Source: Chitinophagaceae bacterium
Lineage (GTDB): Bacteria > Bacteroidota > Bacteroidia > Chitinophagales > Chitinophagaceae
Reading direction: 5' to 3'
NCBI GenBank assembly: GCA_014379965.1
Contig: JACMKU010000220.1
Span: 1 to 41,412 of the forward strand
Length of the DNA: 41,412 nucleotides
Every line of letters starts with the position of its first letter. The first letter of the stretch is position 1. The position numbers were made by a program, and so were the translations under genes. The notes under the pieces are model-generated. The model saw only the letters and a program-made list of their open reading frames with translations. It was not told where the DNA came from and ran no database searches. Shown here one piece after another: positions 25,082 through 33,620 of this stretch.

Positions 25082-26143
25082 ATGAAATTCACCGCTCAAC
25101 AAATAGCCGATCTGCTCAAGGGAACGCTCGAAGGAAATCCGGACGCCGTCATTACAAAATTGGCTAAGATCGAGGAAGGCGAACCCGGCGCCATCTCTTT
25201 CCTTGCTAATCCACTATACACTCCTTACCTATATACCACGAAGGCATCTCTCGTGATCATCAATAAAGATTTCGTTCTCACAGCACCCGTAGCAGCTGCG
25301 TTGCTTAGAGTAGAGAGTGCGGAGAATGCCTTCGCGAAATTGTTGGAGATGTACAACCAGGTTAAGCTTAACAAGAAAGGCATATCTAAGCTTGCTTTCA
25401 TATCAGAGAGTGCCAAGGTCGGTAAGGATATTTATGCTGGTGAATTCTCATTCATTGGCGAGAATGCAAAGATCGGCGATAACGTAAAGATTTATCCCCA
25501 GGTCTATGTAGGCGATAATGCCGTTATCGGCGACAACACAACCCTGTTCGCAGGCGTGAAAATTTATTCGGAAACCAGCATCGGGAAAAACTGCATCATT
25601 CACTCTGGTACTGTGCTGGGAAGTGATGGCTTCAGATTCAACCCGAACAATGAAATAAAGAAAGTTCCACAGATAGGTAACGTGGTCATCGAAGATGATG
25701 TAGAGATAGGCGCAAATTGCGCCATCGATCGGGCTACGCTAGGCTCTACGATCCTTCGCAAAGGTGTTAAGTTCGACAACCTCATCCATATTGCTCACAA
25801 CGTGGAAATAGGTGAAGACACTTACTATGCCGCCGCGGGTGTTGTAGCAGGCTCCACCAAGATCGGGAAGAACTGTATGTTCAGTGGCCAGGTCGGCATC
25901 GTAGGTCACCTCGAGGTGGCGGACAACACAATCATCACCGCGCAATCGGGGATTTCGAAAAGCATTACAAAGCCCGGCGGTGTTTACATGGGTTCGCCTG
26001 CATTCGACGCTAATAAATACAGGAAGGCATACATCCACTTCCGCAACCTTGATGCCATTGTCGACAGGGTTAGCGCACTCGAGAAGCAGAGCAAGGCAGC
26101 TACAGAGACCAAGGCCGCTGGAACTACGAATGGATCGAATTGA
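25082..26143 (+). CDS. lpxD: UDP-3-O-(3-hydroxyacyl)glucosamine N-acyltransferase
   Basis: 353 residues from the ATG at 25082; a longer open frame upstream only translates element M. Third step of lipid A synthesis, adding a 3-hydroxyacyl chain to the 2-amino group. The N-terminal uridine-binding domain (1-100) is followed by left-handed beta-helix hexapeptide repeats (V/I-G-x-N-x-x-I, 105-310). The catalytic histidine of Escherichia coli LpxD is His239, and HIAHNV here places the equivalent residue also at 239. The C-terminus ([19 protein letters not shown]) is typical. The Bacteroidota lpxD-lpxC/fabZ-lpxA cluster is absent around it, so this may be a solitary second copy. Confidence 0.93.
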   Translation: MKFTAQQIADLLKGTLEGNPDAVITKLAKIEEGEPGAISFLANPLYTPYLYTTKASLVIINKDFVLTAPVAAALLRVESAENAFAKLLEMYNQVKLNKKGISKLAFISESAKVGKDIYAGEFSFIGENAKIGDNVKIYPQVYVGDNAVIGDNTTLFAGVKIYSETSIGKNCIIHSGTVLGSDGFRFNPNNEIKKVPQIGNVVIEDDVEIGANCAIDRATLGSTILRKGVKFDNLIHIAHNVEIGEDTYYAAAGVVAGSTKIGKNCMFSGQVGIVGHLEVADNTIITAQSGISKSITKPGGVYMGSPAFDANKYRKAYIHFRNLDAIVDRVSALEKQSKAATETKAAGTTNGSN

Positions 26144-26152
26144 TGGGCTTGA

Positions 26153-27166
26153 TTAAATTAATTCTTTTCTTGGAACACGCTGTTTCTTGGAACTCACCTC
26201 TGCGAGAGTAATCATTCTGTTCTGTGAGGGATCCCATAACTTAAGTCGGAGACATTTGATGATGTCTGAAGGTGAAAGCCGTGTGACTGTGGCGCGCTGT
26301 AGCTCCGGTATCTTCTTCATCGCTTCCGGTAACCGATAAAAAGGGATCTTGGAATTAATGTGGTGGATATGGTGAAAACCGATGTTTGCAGTAGCCCATT
26401 GCATGAAAGGATTCATGGCCATATAACTCGATGATTCCAGGGCGGCATGTTCGTAGCACCATTCGATATTACTTCTGAATACCACACCCGGAAAATTGTG
26501 TTGCGCGTAAAACAGGTACGCCCCCAACATATGTACAAGAAACAATGGCAGAAACAAAGTAAGGAACCATGTCAACGGACCCAGGAACACCCACAACAAT
26601 ACAGCTGCAGCTGTATGTAAAATCAGAACTACCAAGGAATCCCAATGCCGGCGCGGGCTGCTTAGGAATGATTGCAGACACATGCCGTATAAAAACATCG
26701 TGAAATAGGCAAATACGATTGTCAGTGGATGTCTCACGGCCAGGTATATCTTCTTGTCTTTTTCTGGCGCCTCTAAATATTTATCCTTCGTCATGATCGG
26801 GAACGAACCGATACTTGCACTAAAGAGCTTCGAATTATTGTTGTGATGATGATCATGCGACCGCTTCCATATACTCGCGGGCGTAAGGATATACATCCCG
26901 AATACAGTAAACATGAAATTCGCCAGGTGAGACTTCCTCAGGATGGAATGATGCTGGTAGTCATGGAATATCATAAAGCACCGGGCCAGCATCAGCGCGC
27001 TGAAAATGCTGCAAAGCACCCTCAGCCAGATGTAGGGAGCGAAGTAGGTACCCAACAAAGCGCCGATCAATAACGCGAAGGAGGTAAATGTATAATACCA
27101 ACTTTTCCAACGGATCTCCTTGGCAAACGGCTTAGTTGTAAGTATTAATTCCTTCCCTGTGAGCAT
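26153..27166 (-). CDS. membrane fatty acid desaturase
   Basis: 337 residues from the ATG at 27166 (an ATG-initiated 28-codon extension has no family features). Three histidine boxes that bind the di-iron centre are visible: HDYQHH (68-73), HDHHH (104-108) and GFHHIHH (263-269), plus the AQHNF segment at 221. Hydrophobic stretches at about 25-60, 80-100, 148-170 and 180-220 fit an integral membrane acyl-lipid or acyl-CoA desaturase that adds double bonds for membrane fluidity. Positional specificity cannot be read. It converges on lpxD with a 9-bp gap and has no hairpin element between. Confidence 0.88.
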   Translation of the reverse strand: MLTGKELILTTKPFAKEIRWKSWYYTFTSFALLIGALLGTYFAPYIWLRVLCSIFSALMLARCFMIFHDYQHHSILRKSHLANFMFTVFGMYILTPASIWKRSHDHHHNNNSKLFSASIGSFPIMTKDKYLEAPEKDKKIYLAVRHPLTIVFAYFTMFLYGMCLQSFLSSPRRHWDSLVVLILHTAAAVLLWVFLGPLTWFLTLFLPLFLVHMLGAYLFYAQHNFPGVVFRSNIEWCYEHAALESSSYMAMNPFMQWATANIGFHHIHHINSKIPFYRLPEAMKKIPELQRATVTRLSPSDIIKCLRLKLWDPSQNRMITLAEVSSKKQRVPRKELI

Positions 27167-27169
27167 GTG

Positions 27170-27177
27170 CGAATTTA
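27170..27177 (-). promoter_or_regulatory. candidate -7 element (TAAATTCG)
   Basis: 3 bp before the desaturase ATG on the minus strand; implies a leaderless transcript if used. Confidence 0.35.
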
Positions 27178-27318
27178 AGAAACATTCTGTAACATCGTCT
27201 CGCCAGGCCCCATTGAAGGTTGAACAATAACTGGAAATTGGGAATGACATATTAGCCTAATGCGAAATGAGTAAAGTATTCCCCAAAGAGGTATGTAGGA
27301 GCATGATTAGAGTGTAGT

Positions 27319-27376
27319 CCCTCGCTCCCGCTCTGATTCTCGCTCTAGCTCTCTTTCTCGCTCTTTCTCACTCTCA
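27319..27376. repeat. one-armed CTCGCTCT word tract N
   Basis: Iterated CTCGCTCCCGCTCT, CTCGCTCTAGCTCTCTTT words give a strongly pyrimidine-rich + strand that ends inside the helicase stop codon (27374-27376). Unlike the other elements, no complementary arm was found nearby. Confidence 0.7.
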
Positions 27377-28696
27377 TTTCGCCACTGCAATCTTCACCTT
27401 CTTGTTCTTAATTTTCTGGTCTGCAATCAACACAAGCGCGGCACTGACCTTGACTTTTCTCACGGCTGCAAACGAAAAAAAGTCCTTGACTTCGATCAGG
27501 CCGATGTCTTCTTTCTTTAACTGAGCTCGGTTGGTAAGAAATCCTACGATATCGACCTTATTCACCTTATCTTTTTTGCCGGCAGCAATAAACAATGTCG
27601 ACCACTGCGGTTTTTCGGGAAGGCCCGGTGAAACAGGCAACTCCATCTTCTCCGTAGCCGCATCCACATACCCGGGCAGGGTTTCCTCGGGCGACAGGAT
27701 CAGTATGGCCGTACCACTAGCATCCATCCGGGCAGTCCTTCCATTACGGTGCGTAAACACCTCCTGTGTACCCGGTAAATGATAATGAATAATGTATCGT
27801 ATGTTGGCTATATCCAGACCACGTGAGGCGAGGTCTGTCGTTATAAGTATGTTCGACGTACCATTACGAAACTTGCACAATGCAGCATCTCGTTCCTGTT
27901 GCTCAAGAGCTCCATGATAAAAAACGTTCACAATGTCATGCTCCTTTAGCCACTTGCTTGTCCGCTCTACCGACTCGCGGTGGTTACAAAATATGATCAT
28001 TGGCCTATTTCCAAGTGTGCAGATTAGCCGAAATAAAGTTTCCAACTTGTCCTTTCCATCACTCTCCAACACCTTAAGGGTTAGTAATACGTCCTGTTGA
28101 TCGCCTTTTGAGAAATCGAGTTGGTGAGGATCGGTTACACCCACGAAATCCGGTATGTCAAGCGCATTCGTAGCTGAAGTCAGAATTCGTTTTTTAACTC
28201 CCGTAAGTGATTTCGTTATGAAGGCCATCTCTTCGTGAAAACCAAGTTCGAGAGATTTATCAAATTCATCCAGTATCAAAGTGGTGATAGAACCCGTAGT
28301 GATATTTCCTCTCCTAATGTGATCGGCAAGACGACCAGGAGTACCGACGAGTAGAGCTGGCGGTTGCTTAAGGTTATTCTCTTCTGTCTCCCGAAGATGT
28401 CCACCGTAGCAGCAAGTGACCTTTAAATCGGTTCCCATGCTCTTGAAGACCGTTTCGATCTGTAGTGCAAGCTCACGCGATGGAACTATTATGATGGCCT
28501 GGGTATTTGGGTTCGCTGGGTCAAATGATTTGACCAGGGGCAAGAGGAAGGCGAGTGTCTTCCCGGAACCGGTTGGAGACAAGAGCACAATATCATCGTG
28601 TGTCTCCACCGCTTCCTGGGCGGCGACCTGCATTTCGTTCAGGGATGTGATCTTGAGCTTCGCGAGGATATCATCAATTGTAGTGTTAGTCGCCAT
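27374..28696 (-). CDS. DEAD-box RNA helicase with DbpA-type RNA-binding domain
   Basis: 440 residues. Motif I SPTGSGKT (40-47), Ia VPSRELALQ (71-79), TPGR (119-122), motif II DEFD instead of DEAD (143-146), motif III SAT, motif V TTDLASRGLD, motif VI HRNGRTARMD. The final 75 residues (WSTLFIAAGKKDKVNKVDIVGFL to the end) match the DbpA RNA-binding domain, which targets 23S rRNA helix 92 in the characterised protein. The Q-motif is present but short (ITSLNEMQ). It probably acts in ribosome assembly. The stop codon falls inside tract N. Confidence 0.9.
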   Translation of the reverse strand: MATNTTIDDILAKLKITSLNEMQVAAQEAVETHDDIVLLSPTGSGKTLAFLLPLVKSFDPANPNTQAIIIVPSRELALQIETVFKSMGTDLKVTCCYGGHLRETEENNLKQPPALLVGTPGRLADHIRRGNITTGSITTLILDEFDKSLELGFHEEMAFITKSLTGVKKRILTSATNALDIPDFVGVTDPHQLDFSKGDQQDVLLTLKVLESDGKDKLETLFRLICTLGNRPMIIFCNHRESVERTSKWLKEHDIVNVFYHGALEQQERDAALCKFRNGTSNILITTDLASRGLDIANIRYIIHYHLPGTQEVFTHRNGRTARMDASGTAILILSPEETLPGYVDAATEKMELPVSPGLPEKPQWSTLFIAAGKKDKVNKVDIVGFLTNRAQLKKEDIGLIEVKDFFSFAAVRKVKVSAALVLIADQKIKNKKVKIAVAK

Positions 28697-28701
28697 AAAG
28701 G

Positions 28702-28709
28702 CGAAATTA
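28702..28709 (-). promoter_or_regulatory. candidate -7 element (TAATTTCG)
   Basis: 5 bp before the helicase ATG on the minus strand. Confidence 0.35.
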
Positions 28710-28741
28710 CGCTAGTTGTCCAGCATTAAAAATCTTCGATT

Positions 28742-28850
28742 GGTTTAACGTTTAATGTTTAACGTCTAACGTTGCTTGAATCGATGCTCAAAACGTAATT
28801 GAAACGTCGATCCAAATGAACGTTAAACGTCAAACATTAAAACCTTAAAC
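28742..28850. repeat. hairpin element O, GTTTAACG-word family
   Basis: Left arm 28742-28772 (GGTTTAACGTTTAATG..), right arm 28817-28850 (GAACGTTAAACGTCAAAC..). Apex about 45 bases, shorter than in B, D, H. It lies between two minus-strand genes and ends one base before the stop codon of the TIGR03118 gene. Confidence 0.85.
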
Positions 28851-28851
28851 T

Positions 28852-30075
28852 TCAATCCTGACCATGACCACCATTCTGATGCCGCGTGCTATCCTTAATA
28901 ATATATCCAAACAGTCCATCTCTTTCCAGGTCCGGGCCCGCAGCGAAATAGAGTCTGTCGGGATCGATCGTAGAAGTAGTCGGCGCGAAAGTGATCGCCC
29001 ATAGCCCATCTATCTCCAGTGGGCGGCCATGTTTGCGGATCTGTCCAAGAAATTTTCCTTGCAGGCTATAAGCATTGATACGGCCGTCGCCGAAATTTCC
29101 CACTAGTATTGCCGGCTGTGGAGTCAATTCATGATGATTATTTCCGTGCCCTTTATTGTCGTCTTCCACCATGTCGCCGTCAAAGAATGAGGCAGGAGCC
29201 ATTGCCACACCCCATGGGGCATTGAGTTTATCTTTTGATGCGAAGCGTTTCACAAACTGTCCACTGGTGGTAAAGATGTTCACGAATCCTTTCCCCTGCC
29301 CTGCCTGTGAACGTCCGTCGGGGCCAACCTTGGCATACATCACGTACAATTGTCCGTTGACCACCTGGATATTAAATGGTGCATAACCCGAAGGAATATG
29401 CCAGTCTGCAAAGGGCATCGATACTGGATTCCAGTTCCTATCCCATACATCGATGCTTCTTGTGCGGAAATTAGCTGCATATAGATAGTTATTGCCAGCA
29501 TTAGAAGCGAGAGTAAGACCCGTATACGCCGAGGTTGCGGAGTTGTTGTATTTCAGGTAGGCATGATTACCCCATGTACCATTCCATGCAGAGAGGATGC
29601 CATCAACGCCAACAAAGATGAATCGCGCGGCGGAAGGCGGTGCAGCATTGCCTGAGGGAATGATAAAATCAGCCGCATTTGAATTGAAACTAATTCCAGT
29701 AGGATTACCTCCTTCGTTTCCACCGGGAGAAGGGATATGAACAGGTGGCAATACTTGTGCGCCTTCCCTGTCATAAACGTCACTAACATGTCCCCCTTGT
29801 GAATTGACCCACGGAGTGCCCGTTGGACTGAATGCGATGCCCCAGCCGTTTATAAGCGTGGGATCAATTCGAGAAGCGCCGTAGCAAGCTTCGTTCGCAA
29901 CAAGATTGACCTGGAGAAACTGTCTGAGCTGCTTCGATTTTGAATGATCAGTTTGTGTCGCCTGATCGACTACGGTTGGTGAGTCTTTATCCTTGGAACA
30001 GGATGAGGCCAACAGTAGAAAGAAAAAAGGTATAAGGTATGCACGGAGAGGCATTAGCAAAATGAACTTTTTCAT
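28852..30075 (-). CDS. TIGR03118-family lipoprotein
   Basis: 407 residues from the ATG at 30075. A lipoprotein signal (LLLASSCSKDKD, lipidated Cys near 25) precedes a beta-propeller-like domain with the TIGR03118 pattern: LVANEACYGASRIDPTLINGWGIAFSPTGTPWVN, DGILSAWNG, YTGLTLASN, APFNIQVVNGQLYVMYAK, NAPWGVAMAP, ILVGNFGDGRINAY, and GLWAITFAPT. The family has no assigned function; the repeats suggest an NHL-like propeller. The C-terminus is rich in His/Gly/Asp. It is probably anchored in the outer membrane or periplasm. Flanked by elements O and a decayed region. Confidence 0.82.
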   Translation of the reverse strand: MKKFILLMPLRAYLIPFFFLLLASSCSKDKDSPTVVDQATQTDHSKSKQLRQFLQVNLVANEACYGASRIDPTLINGWGIAFSPTGTPWVNSQGGHVSDVYDREGAQVLPPVHIPSPGGNEGGNPTGISFNSNAADFIIPSGNAAPPSAARFIFVGVDGILSAWNGTWGNHAYLKYNNSATSAYTGLTLASNAGNNYLYAANFRTRSIDVWDRNWNPVSMPFADWHIPSGYAPFNIQVVNGQLYVMYAKVGPDGRSQAGQGKGFVNIFTTSGQFVKRFASKDKLNAPWGVAMAPASFFDGDMVEDDNKGHGNNHHELTPQPAILVGNFGDGRINAYSLQGKFLGQIRKHGRPLEIDGLWAITFAPTTSTIDPDRLYFAAGPDLERDGLFGYIIKDSTRHQNGGHGQD

Positions 30076-30251
30076 ATGCAATAGAATTAATTGTGATAAA
30101 ATAGTGAAGACCGGGTTACGTGTAAGAGTCGTAACTCATCCTCGGTACCGCATGCCAGGAATGCTATCTGATCGCATCACTAAATTCAGTGGTTGCCGTG
30201 GGGACACAATTATTTTTTTAAACCTGGAATTATGAACGCTGATTAAGGTTA

Positions 30252-30285
30252 CAAAAAAATAACCCCGCCTTGAAAGGCAGGGTTT
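30252..30285 (-). terminator. terminator-like hairpin after a short minus-strand frame
   Basis: AACCCCGCCTT (30261-30271) pairs with AAGGCAGGGTT (30274-30284) with one mismatch; on the minus strand it is followed by ATTTTTTTG. It lies 3 bp after the stop of the short frame at 30288-30416. Confidence 0.6.
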
Positions 30286-30287
30286 AT

Positions 30288-30416
30288 TCAATGTAATAGA
30301 AAAGTAAAATAGAAGCTGACCGATATTGGATGTGGTTTTACAGGTATTGGATTAAGTCTTTCAGTACGATATTGGATAATGTGATTGAGATACCAACCAA
30401 CTTCTAATGCAAACAT
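30288..30416 (-). pseudogene. 42-codon frame, possible 3' remnant of a gene
   Basis: ATG at 30416, TGA at 30288; the frame is open up to 30470 (60 codons). The product (LEVGWYLNHIIQYRTERLNP region) is not low-complexity and ends right before a terminator-like hairpin, as a real gene end would. I do not recognise the family. It may be a small gene, a remnant, or chance. Confidence 0.3.
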
Positions 30417-30506
30417 AGGTTGCCACATCAGCCGCTGCAAGAGCAAATCTACCCTCGAGGCGACGTTTGATTACTGGCGGGAAATATGGTTTTTACTGTT
30501 AATAGA

Positions 30507-30630
30507 CCGGAAGTCCGGAAGTCGGAAAGTCCGGAAGACTATCAAAAGTATCAATCATTCTCCTTCGAAAAGATCAGAACTAAAACTAACTAAAAGCTGG
30601 TCTTCCGGACTTTCCGACTTTCGGACTTCT
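30507..30630. repeat. hairpin element P, GTCCGGAA-word family
   Basis: Left arm 30507-30540 (CCGGAAGTCCGGAAGTCGG..), right arm 30598-30630 (CTGGTCTTCCGGACTTTCC..), apex about 57 bases. Related in words to element R at 37211. Confidence 0.88.
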
Positions 30631-30736
30631 CGTGGCGGCAGGCAAGACATCTTCATCCGCTTGCCGAAAAGATCGTTGCATTCGAGTCCGCGGCTTTTCC
30701 CAACATGTCGGCCGTTTGTATAAGATATATCCGTAG

Positions 30737-30952
30737 AGTTTTTTCGATGAACAATTAAAATCATTGCACCATGAGGTCGCCGCCCGGATTGAAAAAGAAG
30801 GGAAGTTTTGGTTTGCCACCACTTCTATGAAAGGGAAGACATGGTTTAGGATTAACCCCGTGAATATTTATACTACTATTGAGACGATGGATTCTTTGTT
30901 TGAGACGTTGTCGCAGTATTGTGATGAGTGGGATAATTCTGCTAACAAATAA
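30737..30952 (+). pseudogene. 3' remnant of a group II PLP-dependent decarboxylase
   Basis: Open from 30737 (TAG just before) to the stop at 30952. The 71 codons read like the extreme C-terminus of a pyridoxal-phosphate amino-acid decarboxylase of about 480 residues: FFDEQLKSLHHEVAARIEK, EGKFWFATTSMKGKTWFRI, NPVNIYTTIETMDSLFETL. This segment carries the terminal small-domain strands (a WFRINPVN-like block) but none of the PLP-binding core. No upstream coding continuation was found in any frame back to element P, so the 5' 85 percent is missing. Recognition is from memory of the family, not from a search. Confidence 0.5.
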
Positions 30953-31158
30953 TCCGGGTTTGCACCCACTCTCGCTCGACTCCCGCAACCGAGTCTTTGC
31001 GGGGTATAGAGGTGACTTTCGAAAAAGAGTATGGAAAATGACAAGCACCCGTGACGGCCGTTGTCTCTTGCAAACGATTGTTAATTCTCGCACCCACAAA
31101 AATCTTAACATCAACTGGCATCAAATCTGTTCACTATCTACTAAACCAAGGTATCCTA

Positions 31159-32055
31159 ATGAAAAATAAATTGCTTTCATTTCTCTTTGCCCTGTTAACC
31201 CTTACAATTACTGTTACTTCCGCTACTGCACAGGATTTAAATTTACCTGCATCGGCTGATCAGGGCTTCACTTCTGTCAGCGAAGCTGCTAAGATGGCGC
31301 GCGAGATTGTTGAGGTGGCAGGCCTGAAGGCGAATTTCAAAATCGCTGAGGCTCGCGTGCCCAATGCAATGGCAGTAGTGCAGGCAGGCAAGCGGTATGT
31401 ACTTTATAACCCCGCATTTATTTCAATTCTCACCGAAGCGACGGGCACCAAGTGGTCAGCCGTCAGTGTACTGGCTCATGAGATCGGTCACCATCTTTAC
31501 TCACCTTCAGTCAACAGGGGAAAGTCGCCAATGGCCAATGAACTCGAAGCCGATGAATTCTCCGGATTCGTACTGAGAAAAATGGGCGCCTCTGAAGAGG
31601 AAGCCTCAGCGGCAATCATGATGCTAGCTTCCGTACGCGCGTCAGATACTCACCCGGGGAGGGACGACAGAATATTGGCCATTTCAAAAGGTTGGAGACA
31701 GACGGGTTCATTCCAGGGCAACCCCAACGGCGTAGCGATGGTAACATCCAGTCCGCGACACCCGGAAAGCGAAACGAATACCGAAGGACGAATGGGTGTA
31801 CCTGAGAAAAATATCCTGGCGGCTATTTCTTTTGACGCCGACCCTTCTACGGAGTATTTTCTAACAAGCAGATTAAATGTTATCAAGCTCAAAAATAACA
31901 AGGTGTTCATCATCGGGAAGCTGGCCCGATCAGACAGTAGGAATTTTCCTTATATTATCCGCGATGAGTCTGACACGCGTGTTTATGTGAGTCCCAGCGG
32001 CAATCTCGTCAATTCTAAGGGAGCCAAAGTCGGCAAAATGAGCCTACGAAGCTGA
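31159..32055 (+). CDS. secreted M48-type zinc metallopeptidase
   Basis: 298 residues from the ATG at 31159, which begins a signal peptide (cleavage after TATAQ, about 25). The zinc motif HEIGHH is at 107-112 and the third ligand lies in the ExxAD motif NELEADEF (Glu128), the M48 pattern. The catalytic part ends near 170; the C-terminal 100 residues (FFLTSRLNVIKLKNNKVFIIGKL region) look like a small beta domain. The protein lacks the membrane helices of HtpX, so it is a soluble periplasmic or secreted peptidase; its substrate is unknown. The 206-base gap upstream holds a CCCGCAA/TTGCGGG hairpin without a U-tract. Confidence 0.8.
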   Translation: MKNKLLSFLFALLTLTITVTSATAQDLNLPASADQGFTSVSEAAKMAREIVEVAGLKANFKIAEARVPNAMAVVQAGKRYVLYNPAFISILTEATGTKWSAVSVLAHEIGHHLYSPSVNRGKSPMANELEADEFSGFVLRKMGASEEEASAAIMMLASVRASDTHPGRDDRILAISKGWRQTGSFQGNPNGVAMVTSSPRHPESETNTEGRMGVPEKNILAAISFDADPSTEYFLTSRLNVIKLKNNKVFIIGKLARSDSRNFPYIIRDESDTRVYVSPSGNLVNSKGAKVGKMSLRS

Positions 32056-32103
32056 ATGAGGGTCGGAAGTCGTCATTTCACAGCGGGTTAACCTTAAATT
32101 CGT

Positions 32104-32111
32104 TACCTTTA
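32104..32111 (+). promoter_or_regulatory. candidate -7 element (TACCTTTA)
   Basis: 93 bp before the cold-shock-domain ATG; gives a leader of roughly 85-90 bases, which is unusual in this window and reminiscent of the structured leaders of csp genes. Confidence 0.4.
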
Positions 32112-32203
32112 TCTCGATCTCCCGGGAAATATTTTCTATTATCTCACTATTACCGGATTATAACGGCCGCATGAAAAGGCCTACACCTTAAACAAATTTA
32201 TCT

Positions 32204-32647
32204 ATGGGCGAAACCTGGAATAAGAAAGAAAGAGAAAGAAAAAGACAAAAAATCAGGCAAGACAAGAACGAGAAAAAATTAGAGAAGAAAGAAAACGCCA
32301 AAGACGGCAAGAAAGCCGACGACATAGCCTATGTCGATGAAAATGGCAACCTTTCGGACACCCCTCCGGATCCAAGAAAGAAGGTAAACATCAAGCTGGA
32401 AGACATCGAGATCGGTGTTCCGAAGTATGTACCTCCAACTGAAGCTGAATTAACACGAAAAGGTAAGGTTACCTTTTTCAACAGCGCTAAAGGTTTTGGT
32501 TTTATCAAAGACATCGTCACACAAGAAAGCATTTTCGTTCACATCAATAACGTGAATGGCGATCTTCATGATAATGATACAGTGACCTTTGAAGTGGAAA
32601 TGGGACAACGCGGACCAAATGCCGTGAACGTTAAACAGGCACAATAG
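32204..32647 (+). CDS. cold-shock-domain protein with basic N-terminal extension
   Basis: 147 residues. The C-terminal 65 residues form a cold-shock domain: GKVTFFNSAKGFGFIKD with RNP1 (KGFGFI) and SIFVHINNV with RNP2 (IFVH). The N-terminal 45 residues are almost only Lys, Glu, Arg, Gln and Asp and probably disordered, followed by an acidic/proline linker. Such extended CSD proteins are common in Bacteroidota and bind single-stranded RNA or DNA. The canonical 66-residue CspA length is doubled here by the extension. Confidence 0.9.
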   Translation: MGETWNKKERERKRQKIRQDKNEKKLEKKENAKDGKKADDIAYVDENGNLSDTPPDPRKKVNIKLEDIEIGVPKYVPPTEAELTRKGKVTFFNSAKGFGFIKDIVTQESIFVHINNVNGDLHDNDTVTFEVEMGQRGPNAVNVKQAQ

Positions 32648-32714
32648 TTTTTTTACCTCATTGTGATTTTGAAAACCATATGATATTACTGTCAACTTAT
32701 CGTTGACCAGGTAG

Positions 32715-32722
32715 TATCTTTA
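32715..32722 (+). promoter_or_regulatory. candidate -7 element (TATCTTTA)
   Basis: Lies 195 bp before the ATG at 32917 in a 269-base gap that otherwise shows no gene or hairpin element. Confidence 0.35.
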
Positions 32723-32916
32723 TTTCACGACATCATTCACAGACTTTTTTGCTATCCTGGCGGGTATTTAAATACCATTCCGGGATATTTCTTTTTAACC
32801 CCTTATATAACAGTTACTGCACGCTATCAGTGTCCGTCAAAGATCTTACCTTGCAGCGGTCATTAGGATTAAAGAAAGGTGGTGCACTCACGACGATAAA
32901 AAACGGAGGAAGTTCA

Positions 32917-33570
32917 ATGTGTTTTTCGGCTGGAGCTAGTTTTGGAGCGAGTGCCGTCCTCGGTATTCTTGGATCAGTCTCATTGGCAAAAGCACGGACA
33001 CCACCTCAACGTCTTTTTGCAAGTATCCCATTGGTGTTCGCAATACAGCAATTAGCGGAAGGAATGCTCTGGCTTTCGCTTAGGGAACATCATCCAATTG
33101 GAGGACAAACATTTTTCACCTACACCTTTCTGGTTTTCGCCATGATGATATGGCCGCTGTTGATCCCATTGGCTGTGCGGCTACTCGAAACAGATTCTCG
33201 AAGAAAGAAGATCATGGATGTCTTCGTCGTAATCGGTGCAATAGTATTCCTTGGCATTGGCTTTATCCTTTGCGCCTATCATGTGAGACCAGTGGCGAAC
33301 CATCATCATATTCATTACGCTTTCGACCTTCCCCCGCTCATCAAGCGATCAATTGTGGTTTTCAGTATCCTTTATTTTATTGCCACTATTGTTACTCCTT
33401 TCTTATCGAGCATAAGCAGATTAAAATGGCTCGGCGTGAGTTTCCTGATTTCTTATATAGCAGCTGAAGCCTTCTTCAATGGCTTCGTAATCTCCGTCTG
33501 GTGTTTTTTCGCAGCCTGGCTTAGCATCGTCGTGATCTGGATTCTTTCCAGCCTTCGACGCAATAACTAA
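32917..33570 (+). CDS. DUF6629-like integral membrane protein
   Basis: 217 residues from the ATG at 32917, chosen because MCFSAGASFGASA is the typical family start and because a strong Shine-Dalgarno GGAGGA (32905-32910) lies 6 bp before it. That ribosome site is rare in this window. About seven hydrophobic segments are visible (ASAVLGILGSVSLA, RLFASIPLVFAIQQLAEGMLWL, FFTYTFLVFAMMIWPLLIPLAV, VFVVIGAIVFLGIGFILCAY, RSIVVFSILYFIATIVTPFL, WLGVSFLISYIAAEAFF, VWCFFAAWLSIVVIWIL), with a His-rich loop (NHHHIHYAF). Function is unknown. Confidence 0.8.
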   Translation: MCFSAGASFGASAVLGILGSVSLAKARTPPQRLFASIPLVFAIQQLAEGMLWLSLREHHPIGGQTFFTYTFLVFAMMIWPLLIPLAVRLLETDSRRKKIMDVFVVIGAIVFLGIGFILCAYHVRPVANHHHIHYAFDLPPLIKRSIVVFSILYFIATIVTPFLSSISRLKWLGVSFLISYIAAEAFFNGFVISVWCFFAAWLSIVVIWILSSLRRNN

Positions 33571-33591
33571 CGCATACTCCCCAAACTTATT

Positions 33592-33599
33592 TATATTGT
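33592..33599 (+). promoter_or_regulatory. candidate -7 element (TATATTGT)
   Basis: 21 bp before the cyclase ATG at 33621. Confidence 0.4.
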
Positions 33600-33620
33600 C
33601 CGAATAAAGCCAACTGCCAA

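Larger units (their letters stand above)
30105..30500. other. gene-poor stretch with remnants
   Basis: About 400 bases with no intact gene. It holds a terminator-like hairpin (30262-30285), a 42-codon minus-strand frame just before it, and otherwise unremarkable sequence upstream of the lipoprotein gene. Confidence 0.5.

Noticed and set aside
30982..31003. CCCGCAA/TTGCGGG hairpin as a terminator
   Set aside because: No U-tract follows on either strand.
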